Part shown: one piece after another, positions 28,273 through 36,389 of the stretch
Position numbering within the stretch: the stretch's first letter is position 1
Layout of the letters: each line of letters opens with the position of its first letter
NCBI RefSeq assembly: GCF_001429725.1
Contig: NZ_LMHV01000034.1
Span: forward strand, 125,534 to 189,533
DNA length: 64,000 nucleotides
Direction of reading: 5' to 3'
Source: Rhizobium sp. Root708
GTDB lineage: Bacteria; Pseudomonadota; Alphaproteobacteria; Rhizobiales; Rhizobiaceae
The notes under the pieces: generated by a model
Told to the model about the DNA's origin: nothing
The model's input: the letters and a program-made list of their open reading frames with translations, nothing else
Database searches by the model: none
Position numbers and translations under genes: made by a program

Positions 28273-28361
28273 GGGTCAGCCTCCTTGCTGGAAGCCGATA
28301 TAACCCGCCGCTTTTAATATTCGCCTAAATCTGCGTCGCCAGGTCTCATAGCGCAGATATG

Positions 28362-28388
28362 AAAAAGGCGGCTCGAGGGCCGCCTTTC
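28362..28388 (-). terminator. Rho-independent terminator of clpA
   Basis: On the minus strand AAAGGCGGC-N6-GCCGCCTTT forms a nine-pair stem that ends in a T run. It begins about ten bases after the clpA stop codon and ends the clpS-clpA unit. Confidence 0.85.
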
Positions 28389-28397
28389 CTATTCGCT

Positions 28398-30899
28398 TTA
28401 CTTCTTTGGCACCCGCGGTACGGCGCCGCTCTTTTTCGGCGTGCTCTTTACCTCAGGCTCGGCAACCGCCGCCTTTGCCTTCTTGGCCGGTACCTTCTTG
28501 GCCTTGGCCTTCGTCTTCAGCTCGCCGTCATCCTCATCGTCCACCTCTGGGTGAACAGCTTCGGCTTCCGGCTTCGGCTTGATCGGCGCCGCGTCCGACA
28601 CGGCTTCGAGGATGATGCCCGGCTTCCCGTCTTCCTTCGGTCCGACCGTGACGTTGACGACGCCGCCCTTCTTCAGCTTGCCGAAGAGGATTTCGTTGGC
28701 CAGCGGCTTCTTGATGACGTCCTGGATGACGCGAGAGAGCGGGCGTGCGCCCATCTTCTCGTCGTAACCCTTGTCGGCCAGCCAGGCGATCGCATCCTCG
28801 TGCAGGTCGAAGGTGACGTTCCGTTCGGACAGCTGGGCTTCCAGCTGCATGATGAACTTCTGAACGACCTTGTGAATGACCACGGTCGGCAGCGGCGCGA
28901 ACGGAATGATCGCGTCCAGACGGTTGCGGAATTCCGGCGTGAAGATCCGGTTCAGGGCTTCCTCGTCTTCGCCCGTCCGCTTGGACGATCCGAAACCGAA
29001 AGCAGCCTTGGCCATTTCAGACGCGCCCGCATTGGTCGTCATGATCAGGATGACGTTGCGGAAGTCGATCTTCTTGCCGTTGTGGTCGGTCAGCGTGCCA
29101 TGGTCCATCACCTGCAGCAGAATGTTGTAGATGTCGGGATGCGCCTTTTCGATTTCGTCGAGAAGCACCACGCAATGCGGATGCTGGTCGACACCATCGG
29201 TCAGCAAGCCACCCTGGTCGAAACCGACGTAGCCGGGAGGTGCCCCAAGCAGACGCGATACCGTATGGCGCTCCATGTATTCGGACATATCGAAGCGCAG
29301 GAGTTCGACGCCAAGCGACGAAGCAAGCTGCTTCGCAACCTCTGTCTTGCCGACGCCAGTCGGGCCGGAGAACACATAGGAACCGATCGGCTTGTTCGGT
29401 TCGCGCAAGCCGGCTCGCGCCAGCTTGATCGAGGTCGACAAGGCTTCGATCGCCGTATCCTGCCCGTAAACGACCGAACGCAGTTCCTGTTCGAGATTGG
29501 CAAGAACGGCTTCGTCGTCCTTCGAGACAGTCTTCGGCGGAATGCGTGCCATCGTCGCGACGGTTGCTTCGATCTCCTTTTCGGTGATCAGCTTGCGGCG
29601 CTTCGACGGGGGTAGCAGCATCTGGGCCGCACCGGTCTCGTCGATGACGTCGATTGCCTTGTCCGGCAGCTTGCGGTCGGAGATGTAGCGCGCCGAAAGC
29701 TCGACGGCCGTCTTGATCGCTTCGTTCGAATACCGCAGATGGTGGTATTCCTCGAAGTAAGGCTTCAGACCCTTCATGATCTCGATGGCGTCATCGATGG
29801 AAGGCTCGTTAACGTCGATCTTCTGGAAGCGGCGGACGAGTGCCCGATCCTTTTCGAAGAACTGGCGATATTCCTTGTAGGTGGTCGAACCGATGCAACG
29901 GATCGCCCCCGACGACAGCGCCGGCTTCAGGAGGTTCGAGGCGTCCATGGCGCCACCGGAGGTCGCGCCGGCACCGATGACGGTGTGGATCTCGTCGATG
30001 AACAGCACGGCGCCCGGATACTCTTCGAGTTCCTTGACGACCTGCTTCAAGCGCTCTTCGAAATCACCGCGGTAACGCGTTCCGGCGAGCAGCGTGCCCA
30101 TGTCCAGCGAGAAGATCGTGGCGTCCGCCAGCGCTTCCGGCACCTTGCCTTCGACAATACGCTTGGCAAGACCCTCCGCGATGGCGGTCTTGCCGACACC
30201 GGGATCACCGACATAGAGCGGGTTGTTCTTCGAACGGCGGCACAGCACCTGGATGGTGCGGTTGACCTCTGCATGGCGACCGATCAGCGGATCGATCTTG
30301 CCGCCCTTGGCCTTCTCGTTGAGGTTGACGCAATAGGCCTTCAGCGCGTCCTGCTGCTTCTTGCCTGATGTATCGTCCTCGTTGCTGCTGCGCGATGCGC
30401 TCGGCTTGCTTTCGGTTTCGTCTTCGGCGCCGCGCGGGGTGCGGCTCTCGGACGAGCCCGGCCGCTTGCCGATGCCGTGGGAAATATAGTTGACGGCGTC
30501 GTACCGCGTCATTTCCTGCTCCTGCAGGAAATAGGCGGCATGGCTTTCGCGCTCGGCGAAAATCGCGACGAGCACATTGGCGCCGGTCACTTCTTCGCGG
30601 CCGGACGACTGGACGTGGATCACGGCCCGCTGAATGACGCGCTGGAAGCCGGAGGTCGGCTTGGAGTCCTCGTCATAACCGGTGACCAGGTTGGAGAGTT
30701 CGTTATCGATATACTCGATCAGCGTCTTGCGGAGGGCGTCGAGATCGACATTGCAGGCACCCATGACAGCGGCCGCATCGGAGTCGTCGACAAGGGCGAG
30801 CAGCAGATGCTCGAGCGTCGCATATTCGTGATGCCGCTCGTTGGCAAAGGTGAGTGCCTGATGGAGCGCCTTTTCTAAGCTAGGCGAAAATGTTGGCAC
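28398..30899 (-). CDS. clpA: ATP-dependent Clp protease ATPase subunit ClpA
   Basis: ClpA is the AAA+ unfoldase that feeds proteins into ClpP, guided by the ClpS adaptor. The protein (833 residues) has an N-terminal Clp-N domain (about residues 1-145). Two AAA+ modules follow, with Walker A motifs GDPGVGKTAIAEG near residue 218 and GPTGVGKTEVAKQ near residue 510, and an IGF/IGL-type loop region in the second. An unusual Lys/Ala/Pro/Glu-rich tail of about 75 residues ends the protein. The start is GTG at 30899 (PTFSPSLEKALHQAL), with GAGG eight bases upstream. It begins ten bases after the clpS stop. Confidence 0.97.
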   Translation of the reverse strand: MPTFSPSLEKALHQALTFANERHHEYATLEHLLLALVDDSDAAAVMGACNVDLDALRKTLIEYIDNELSNLVTGYDEDSKPTSGFQRVIQRAVIHVQSSGREEVTGANVLVAIFAERESHAAYFLQEQEMTRYDAVNYISHGIGKRPGSSESRTPRGAEDETESKPSASRSSNEDDTSGKKQQDALKAYCVNLNEKAKGGKIDPLIGRHAEVNRTIQVLCRRSKNNPLYVGDPGVGKTAIAEGLAKRIVEGKVPEALADATIFSLDMGTLLAGTRYRGDFEERLKQVVKELEEYPGAVLFIDEIHTVIGAGATSGGAMDASNLLKPALSSGAIRCIGSTTYKEYRQFFEKDRALVRRFQKIDVNEPSIDDAIEIMKGLKPYFEEYHHLRYSNEAIKTAVELSARYISDRKLPDKAIDVIDETGAAQMLLPPSKRRKLITEKEIEATVATMARIPPKTVSKDDEAVLANLEQELRSVVYGQDTAIEALSTSIKLARAGLREPNKPIGSYVFSGPTGVGKTEVAKQLASSLGVELLRFDMSEYMERHTVSRLLGAPPGYVGFDQGGLLTDGVDQHPHCVVLLDEIEKAHPDIYNILLQVMDHGTLTDHNGKKIDFRNVILIMTTNAGASEMAKAAFGFGSSKRTGEDEEALNRIFTPEFRNRLDAIIPFAPLPTVVIHKVVQKFIMQLEAQLSERNVTFDLHEDAIAWLADKGYDEKMGARPLSRVIQDVIKKPLANEILFGKLKKGGVVNVTVGPKEDGKPGIILEAVSDAAPIKPKPEAEAVHPEVDDEDDGELKTKAKAKKVPAKKAKAAVAEPEVKSTPKKSGAVPRVPKK

Positions 30900-30909
30900 G
30901 TTGTGATCC

Positions 30910-31269
30910 TCACTTCTTTTCCATGACGCATTGCAGCGGATGCTGATGCTGCCGGGCAAAGTCCATCACCTGGCTCACCTTGGTCTCCGCTACCTCGTAT
31001 GTAAATATCCCGCATTCGCCGACACCATGGTTATGGACGTGAAGCATGATGCGGGTAGCGCCTTCGCGGTCCTTCTGGAAAAACCGTTCCAGGATGTGGA
31101 TGACGAACTCCATGGGCGTGTAATCGTCATTCAGGATGAGCACGCGGTAGAGATTGGGCTTCTTGGTCTTCGGCTTGGTACGCGTGATGACCGAGGTCCC
31201 GCGATTTCCGTTATCCCCGTTCCTTTCGCCATCGTTTTGCATCCGGATCGGCTTTGCGATCATTTTCAT
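30910..31269 (-). CDS. clpS: ClpS adaptor protein
   Basis: ClpS binds N-degron substrates and delivers them to ClpA. The 119-residue protein has a flexible charged N-terminal extension of about 35 residues and then the core NLYRVLILNDDYTPMEFVIHIL. The NDD and FVIH residues line the N-terminal-residue pocket, and HVHNHGVGECGIFTYEVAETK contains the conserved His and Gly residues. It lies ten bases before clpA on the same strand, the standard pair. Confidence 0.96.
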   Translation of the reverse strand: MKMIAKPIRMQNDGERNGDNGNRGTSVITRTKPKTKKPNLYRVLILNDDYTPMEFVIHILERFFQKDREGATRIMLHVHNHGVGECGIFTYEVAETKVSQVMDFARQHQHPLQCVMEKK

Positions 31270-31455
31270 TCATTCCTCGATCAGTCCGATGGTGCACTGG
31301 GAGACTGCTTTACCCATCGAATATCTGAAACACTAACTTAGTTCATAATGCTGCGATTTTAAGCCCCTTGTTTCCGACTGCAATCACAATTCCGCAGGAC
31401 TTGGCGGTAAGACACAAAAACTCGAAGGCGCGAGGGACAAGCCGGCAGAAAAATA

Positions 31456-31490
31456 CAAAAAGGCCGGCTGCAGATGCGTAGCCGGCCTTC
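31456..31490 (-). terminator. Rho-independent terminator of the phasin gene
   Basis: On the minus strand AAGGCCGGCT-N10-AGCCGGCCTT forms a ten-pair stem followed by TTTTGT. It starts about 35 bases after the phasin stop codon and shields the clpS promoter region (31270-31455), where I see no gene. Confidence 0.88.
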
Positions 31491-31523
31491 GTTTTTCAAG
31501 GGTTAGCGGAGTTTCCGCTGCGT

Positions 31524-31895
31524 TCAAGCCGCCTCGGTCGTCACCACGGTCGCCGTCTTGGCAGCTTTGACCGGAGGCGTCGCAACAGGCGCCTCGTAGG
31601 GCTTGTAGGCATTTTTGGCGAGGTCCGTGTACATTTCGCCCAGTCTTGTGGCTTCGGCAACGAAGTTCTCGTATGCCGACCGCACATAGCCGGTCTGCAA
31701 TTCAAAGGCAGCTTCCACGCTACGAACGCCGGTAAGCGCTTCCATGTGCGTCACGGCGTCCTGGAAGGACTTCTTGGAATACTCGGCAGCTTCCGCCGCG
31801 ATCGCCTGAAATCCTTTTGCGGTGTCAGAATAGCTCTTCAGCACGGTATCCATAGCCTCTTTGCTTTTACGCGAGGTGTCGTCGAAGTTCAGCAT
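31524..31895 (-). CDS. Phasin-family granule-associated protein
   Basis: The 123-residue protein is a phasin-type amphipathic helical protein (Phasin_2). It has YSDTAKGFQAIAAEAAEYSKKSFQ and TGVRSVEAAFELQTGYVRSAYENFVAEATRLGEMY as the core helices (each written here in part), followed by an Ala/Thr/Val-rich tail. Phasins coat polyhydroxyalkanoate granules; the synthase is not in this window. The ATG at 31895 has AAGGAGG upstream. A longer frame upstream to 32045 has no ribosome site and no family similarity. Confidence 0.88.
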   Translation of the reverse strand: MLNFDDTSRKSKEAMDTVLKSYSDTAKGFQAIAAEAAEYSKKSFQDAVTHMEALTGVRSVEAAFELQTGYVRSAYENFVAEATRLGEMYTDLAKNAYKPYEAPVATPPVKAAKTATVVTTEAA

Positions 31896-32111
31896 GCCCA
31901 TCCTCCTTATGGCTGACCGGAAAAAGGTAGCTGCGCCGCACAAAGAGTCAAGCGATCTTGTGCGACGCAAAACAATCAGGGATTGCAATTGCCGATGACT
32001 GATCCTCGCTGGAAGCGGGCGCGACCCCTGCGCATTTGATTTCACTAAAATATATTAGAGGGCCGCAACCTCAGGCTTCATCCGGAATTCTTCAGAATTC
32101 GTGGCGGGGGC

Positions 32112-32540
32112 TTAATCGAGAAGGTCGGCGGGCACCTTGCCGCCGTTCTCCGCAAGACGCTTCATCAGTGCCTTATGAAGGAACATGTTCATCGTCGCGG
32201 TATCGTGGGTATCGCCGCCATAGCCGAGCTCGGCGGCGAGTTCCTTGCGCTCGGCAAGGCTCGCATCCATTCCGACGGCTTTCATCAGATCCACGATCGA
32301 ACGACGCCAATCAAGCTTTTGTCCGCTCTTCTTTACGGCGGCATCAAGCAGAGGGACGATATCGATCGTTGCCGCGACAGTCGCTGGCGCCGACGAGGCG
32401 GGCGCGGATGTCGGGGGCGGTACAGCTGGCGCGGCGGGTTTTGCCTGGCCGGATGGAGCGGCTGCAGCAGCCGTTGTCATAGGTGCGGCCTGTGCCTCGC
32501 CCCCGAAGATGGCATGCTTGATCTTGTCGAATATTCCCAT
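32112..32540 (-). CDS. DUF3597-domain protein
   Basis: The 142-residue protein starts MGIFDKIKHAIFG and has an Ala/Pro-rich linker (about residues 20-58). It ends in a compact helical DUF3597 domain (about 60-142, VPLLDAAVKKSGQKLDWRRSIVDLM in part), which resembles the LysM-linked domain of other bacteria. Its function is unknown. The ATG at 32540 has GGGGTG upstream. A perfect inverted repeat GAATTCT-TC-AGAATTC (32085-32100) lies just beyond its stop without a T tract. Confidence 0.8.
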   Translation of the reverse strand: MGIFDKIKHAIFGGEAQAAPMTTAAAAAPSGQAKPAAPAVPPPTSAPASSAPATVAATIDIVPLLDAAVKKSGQKLDWRRSIVDLMKAVGMDASLAERKELAAELGYGGDTHDTATMNMFLHKALMKRLAENGGKVPADLLD

Positions 32541-32712
32541 GGTCAACACCCCTGTTGGCACTCGAGCACATGCTCAAACGCAAAAATGGGGCGCACCTTT
32601 GAGAGGTCCAGACATGACAGAGATTTTAGAGGGTAGTTTTGTGAAGCACGACTTTGCCGCGCGGAGCCGGAACTGTCCGGCTGGCGGGCCGCAGTCATGC
32701 GGCCTGCCTACG

Positions 32713-32732
32713 GTCGCGGACAGGTCCGCGAC
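32713..32732 (-). terminator. Hairpin after the DUF3126 gene
   Basis: GTCGCGGA-CAGG-TCCGCGAC is a perfect eight-pair stem (nine pairs if the inner C-G closes) lying about ten bases beyond the DUF3126 stop. No T tract follows, so it may act as a transcript end stabiliser or weak terminator. Confidence 0.4.
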
Positions 32733-32741
32733 ACAGTTATG

Positions 32742-32945
32742 TCAGAGATCGACGTCGAGGATAGCCATCGAGAAATTATACGAGCGATCACCGTCCTCAT
32801 CATCGATGTAGACGACGCCAAGAAACTCCTCGCCCATATAAACCTCAGCGGAGTCGTTCTTGCGGGGACGTGCCTTGACGATCATTTCCGGATTGAACGT
32901 ACGCTTGAAATAGGCGTCGAGCTTCTTGATTTCTTCTGGTTTCAC
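32742..32945 (-). CDS. DUF3126-family small protein
   Basis: The 67-residue protein (KPEEIKKLDAYFKRTF start, MAILDVDL end) matches the small DUF3126 family of Alphaproteobacteria, whose function is unknown. It is acidic and soluble, with a central basic patch (KARPRKND) and a predicted beta-rich second half. The start is GTG at 32945 with AGGAG seven bases upstream; reading further upstream gives a Cys/Arg-rich stretch unlike the family. It follows cysE on the same strand after 124 bases. Confidence 0.8.
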   Translation of the reverse strand: MKPEEIKKLDAYFKRTFNPEMIVKARPRKNDSAEVYMGEEFLGVVYIDDEDGDRSYNFSMAILDVDL

Positions 32946-33069
32946 ACTGCATCTCCTGAGCGGTCTCGATGGCCGCTTCTTGCACAGGAACAACGGCGCT
33001 GTAAAGGCGCGGGGTACGTCCGCGGGCTGCTATCCCCGCGGATGTCCGACCGAGTTCAGTGCCAAATCC

Positions 33070-33903
33070 TCATATATCCGCGCCGATTACCTGGTCCATC
33101 ACACGCGACGGTTCGGAGCAGCCCGCCTCGCCGACAACCTTGGCCGGCACCCCTGCAACCGTCGTCTTCGGGGGCACAGCCTTCAACACGACGGAGCCTG
33201 CGGCGACACGCGAGCAATGACCGATTTCGATATTGCCGAGGATCTTCGCACCTGCACCGATGAGAACGCCACTGCCGATCTTCGGATGACGATCCGCCCC
33301 CTCCTTGCCGGTGCCACCAAGCGTGACGCCATGAAGGATTGAAACATTGTCGCCGATCACAGCGGTTTCGCCGACGACCAGACCGGTGGCATGATCGAGG
33401 AAAATGCCGCGGCCGATCCGCGCTGCCGGATTGATATCCGTCTGGAAAATGCTCGACGAGCGGCTCTGCAGATAGAGCGCGAGATCACGACGACCACGAT
33501 TCAGCAGCCAGTGCGCGAGACGGTGGGTCTGCAAGGCATGGAAGCCCTTGAAGTAAAGAACGGCTTCCATGAACCGCAGGCAAGCAGGATCTCTGTCGTA
33601 TATCGCCTGGATATCGACGCGCAGGATCGTGCCCCATTCCGGCCAATCCGCGAGCATCTGGTCGAATGTCTGGCGAAGCAGAATGGCCTGCATATCCGGA
33701 TGATCCAGACGTTCACAGATGCGGTAGATGACACACTCTTCCAGCGAGCGATAGTTCAGGATCGTCGAGTAGAGAAATGCTGCCAGTACCGGATCGCTTT
33801 CAGCGGCGACGCGCGCTTCTTCCCGCAGGCTATCCCAGATGGGATCCATCACCTTGAGCGAGCTGCCCGTCTCGAAAGTACGAACGTCTGTCTTTGCGAC
33901 CAT
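33070..33903 (-). CDS. cysE: Serine O-acetyltransferase
   Basis: CysE acetylates serine with acetyl-CoA, the committed step of cysteine synthesis. The 277-residue protein has the N-terminal helical SATase domain (about residues 15-150, DPIWDSLREEARVAAESDP) and a left-handed beta-helix. The helix carries FLDHATGLVVGETAVIGDN, where the catalytic His and Asp lie, and HGVTLGGTGK. The C-terminal tail is the usual site of cysteine feedback and cysteine-synthase binding, but it does not end in the canonical Ile-rich manner beyond GADI. The ATG at 33903 has AGGAGA upstream. A palindrome lies 30 bases before the start. Confidence 0.96.
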   Translation of the reverse strand: MVAKTDVRTFETGSSLKVMDPIWDSLREEARVAAESDPVLAAFLYSTILNYRSLEECVIYRICERLDHPDMQAILLRQTFDQMLADWPEWGTILRVDIQAIYDRDPACLRFMEAVLYFKGFHALQTHRLAHWLLNRGRRDLALYLQSRSSSIFQTDINPAARIGRGIFLDHATGLVVGETAVIGDNVSILHGVTLGGTGKEGADRHPKIGSGVLIGAGAKILGNIEIGHCSRVAAGSVVLKAVPPKTTVAGVPAKVVGEAGCSEPSRVMDQVIGADI

Positions 33904-33932
33904 GGATGGTCTCCTGAGTATTCGTCTGAAGG

Positions 33933-33946
33933 GCCTTATATAAGGC
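33933..33946 (-). promoter_or_regulatory. Palindromic operator candidate upstream of cysE
   Basis: GCCTTATATAAGGC is a perfect 14-base palindrome 30 bases before the cysE start codon. Its centre (TATATA) could serve as a -10 element, so a bound regulator would block transcription. No regulator is assigned. Confidence 0.4.
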
Positions 33947-34024
33947 AAAATCCCGTAGACATAAATGGGTTAAGCGGGATCGTTTTCCATCCGCTTTCGA
34001 AGCTCTTAATAATGAGCTACCAGG

Positions 34025-34810
34025 TCACCGGCCGGCGACGTCGGCGTAGAACTCCAGCACCGCCTTCTTGAACACCTTGTCACCGACCGCAAGCATATGG
34101 TCACGGCCCGGGATGTCCAGCGCGATCGCGTGCGGCATCAGAGCCGCCAGCTCCTGAGGCGATCCGGCAATGTCGTCGCCGGTTCCCACGCCGATCAGCG
34201 TCGGCGCCTCGATCTTCCCCATATCGCTACGCAGGACGAGATCACGTGAGCCGCGAATACAGGCTGCCAGCGCCTCCCGGTCACTCTTCGTTTGTTCCGC
34301 GAAAGCGCGGAACATGCGGCCGCGTGCGTGGGTCACGGTGTCGATCGACGGTGCAAGCAATGCGTCGGCGATTGGATCCCAGTCGCCCACCCCGTCGGTC
34401 ATGCCAATGCCAAGGCCACCGAGCACGAGAGAACGCACCCGATCCGGCCGCGCAAGTGCAGCGAAAACCGAAATCCGTGCTCCCATGGAATAGCCCATCA
34501 CATTTGCTTCCGGGATTCCGAGATGATCCAGGAGAGCGATCGCATCGCCCGCCATGTGCCACGGGCGATAGGCCTCGGCATCGCGGGGCTTGTCGCTGGC
34601 GCCGTGGCCGCGATTGTCGATCGCGATCACCCGGTAGCCGGCATCGCCGAGCGTCTTCAGCCAGCCCGGATTCACCCAATTGACGCTGGCACTCGAAGCG
34701 AAACCATGGATGAGCAGCACCGGGAGGCCTGCAGGATAACCTTCATCGAAATAGGCGAGCTTCAATCCATCGTGAGAAAAATTCGAAAAGGTGGGCGTAT
34801 TCAAGTTCAT
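34025..34810 (-). CDS. Alpha/beta-fold hydrolase
   Basis: The 261-residue protein is a small alpha/beta hydrolase. It shows LLIHGFASSASVNW (oxyanion region) near residue 33, the DNRGHGASDKP strand near residue 62, the nucleophile elbow GYSMGA near residue 105 and the late His in GRDHMLAVGD near residue 237. The substrate is unknown; such enzymes hydrolyse esters or C-C bonds. It is divergent from the zinc-finger gene, with 159 bases between. Confidence 0.88.
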   Translation of the reverse strand: MNLNTPTFSNFSHDGLKLAYFDEGYPAGLPVLLIHGFASSASVNWVNPGWLKTLGDAGYRVIAIDNRGHGASDKPRDAEAYRPWHMAGDAIALLDHLGIPEANVMGYSMGARISVFAALARPDRVRSLVLGGLGIGMTDGVGDWDPIADALLAPSIDTVTHARGRMFRAFAEQTKSDREALAACIRGSRDLVLRSDMGKIEAPTLIGVGTGDDIAGSPQELAALMPHAIALDIPGRDHMLAVGDKVFKKAVLEFYADVAGR

Positions 34811-34969
34811 CGGGGCAGTCCTTTTTGCGGCGGACCATATTTTATAGGCGCGCGATCTGGAACCCCTTCAGGGTTCAAAAACAAGCGGAACTGCGTCTCT
34901 TTGGCTCTACACATTTAATGCGAAGGCCTATAAGGTCCGCGCACGTTTCAAAGCATTCGGAGATTACTT

Positions 34970-35215
34970 ATGGCTGGTCACAACATTCCCCACTTCCAGA
35001 ACGACGGCGGACACCGCGTTATCGAAGTCGGCGTGAAGGAATTCATGTGCACCGGTGCATCTTCCCCGTTCGATCACCCCCACATCTTCATCGATATGGG
35101 CGACGAGAATGAAAAAGTCTGCTCCTACTGCTCGACGCTTTATCGCCTGAACACCTCGCTGAAGGCAAACCAGACCAACCCCGCCGGCTGCGTATTCCAC
35201 ATCAAGGCCGCCTGA
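34970..35215 (+). CDS. Zinc-finger domain protein (zf-CHCC, NDUFS6-like)
   Basis: The 81-residue protein has the CHCC zinc site. The ligands are Cys27 (FMCTGA), a His of the DHPHIFIDMG segment and the CSYC pair near residues 51-54. The family is related to the complex I subunit NDUFS6 of mitochondria, and many alphaproteobacterial homologues are annotated as zinc-finger domain proteins. A structural role in NADH dehydrogenase is therefore possible but not shown. The ATG has GGAGATT upstream. The FAD monooxygenase gene follows after 22 bases. Confidence 0.88.
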   Translation: MAGHNIPHFQNDGGHRVIEVGVKEFMCTGASSPFDHPHIFIDMGDENEKVCSYCSTLYRLNTSLKANQTNPAGCVFHIKAA

Positions 35216-35237
35216 GGCGTCCGGAAGACGAGCATCG

Positions 35238-36389
35238 ATGCCGATAGAACGTGTCGCCATCGTCGGGGCGGGAATTGCCGGCCTAACGACGGCGCTTTCA
35301 CTCGCCAAACATGGCATCCGCTCGGAGATTTTCGAACAGGCGCCCGTAATGACGGAAGTCGGAGCGGGCCTGCAGATCTCACCGAATGCGTCTCTCGTTC
35401 TCGACAAGCTCGGCATCCTCGAACACCTGACGCCGCTTTGGCTGGAACCGGAAGCCATCCATCTGGTCTCCGGCTTGTCGCTGCGTCGACTTGCGTCGGT
35501 TCTATCCGGCCGTTTCGCACGAGATCGCTGGGGTTCACCCTATGGTGTACTGCACCGGGCGACGCTGCAGGCCGCCCTGCTGAAGGCGGTTCGGGAGAAC
35601 GAGCATTGTACACTGCATTTCGGGACGAAGATCGGCGACGAGTCACCGATCGGTGATGCCGGTAAAGCGGATCTCCTGATCGGTGCCGACGGGGTCTGGT
35701 CGACGGTGCGCAGCCGCGTTCCCGGTGCACCCACGGCGCGTTTCTCCGGCAACATCGCGTTTCGCTTCACCGTAGCGGCCGATGCAGCGCCCGATTTCGC
35801 CGACCGCAGTTGCGTATCCGCCTTCCTTGGCCCATCCGCCCATCTCGTCTGCTATCCGCTTCGCGAGACGCAAAACTTCAACATGGTCGCGATCGTCGCG
35901 GGTAGCAGAACCTCACACGAATGGATCAACCGTCCGAGCGAGAACCAGAGCCAACATCTGCTGTCGGCGTTTTCCAAATGGAACAAGTCCATCTCGCGCT
36001 TTCTAGAGCACGCAACCGACATCGGTGTCTGGCCGCTTTACGAGGCCGCCGGGGGAACCTGGCAGAACGGCCGCGACACGGTGCTGATCGGTGACGCCGC
36101 TCATGCAATGATGCCGTTTGCGGCCCAAGGTGCTGCCATGGCGATCGAGGACGCCTATGAGCTGGCGGCCCTCGTCGCCAATCAACCGGTTCCCGATGCC
36201 CTGCAGGTGTTCGAAGCGCAGCGAATGCCGCGGATAAACCGCGTTCGGCAGCGTGGCGCGTTCAATCAGTTTGCCTACCATGCGCGCGGACCGATCAGGC
36301 TCGGCCGCAACCTCGTTCTGGCGATGAAGCCGCCGCGAAGCCTCGCGACGGATCTTGACTGGATCTACGGCTACCGCGTCCGCGATTGA
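35238..36389 (+). CDS. FAD-dependent monooxygenase (salicylate-hydroxylase-like)
   Basis: The 383-residue flavoprotein belongs to the group A aromatic hydroxylase/UbiH-like family. It has the N-terminal Rossmann motif GAGIAGLTTALSLAKHG, the DG motif LLIGADGVWSTVRSR near residue 148, and GDAAHAMMPFAAQGAAMAIEDA near residue 283 (the GD motif that binds the FAD ribityl). The substrate is unknown. It lies 22 bases after the zinc-finger gene and its stop codon abuts the stop of metC on the opposite strand with no gap. Confidence 0.9.
   Translation: MPIERVAIVGAGIAGLTTALSLAKHGIRSEIFEQAPVMTEVGAGLQISPNASLVLDKLGILEHLTPLWLEPEAIHLVSGLSLRRLASVLSGRFARDRWGSPYGVLHRATLQAALLKAVRENEHCTLHFGTKIGDESPIGDAGKADLLIGADGVWSTVRSRVPGAPTARFSGNIAFRFTVAADAAPDFADRSCVSAFLGPSAHLVCYPLRETQNFNMVAIVAGSRTSHEWINRPSENQSQHLLSAFSKWNKSISRFLEHATDIGVWPLYEAAGGTWQNGRDTVLIGDAAHAMMPFAAQGAAMAIEDAYELAALVANQPVPDALQVFEAQRMPRINRVRQRGAFNQFAYHARGPIRLGRNLVLAMKPPRSLATDLDWIYGYRVRD

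Noticed and set aside
28359..29615. Open frame of 418 codons opposite clpA
   Set aside because: Antisense to the ClpA AAA+ modules and Arg-rich without motif.
32085..32100. Palindrome GAATTCT-TC-AGAATTC after DUF3597 as a terminator
   Set aside because: AT-rich, two-base loop and no T tract; kept only as a note in the gene entry.
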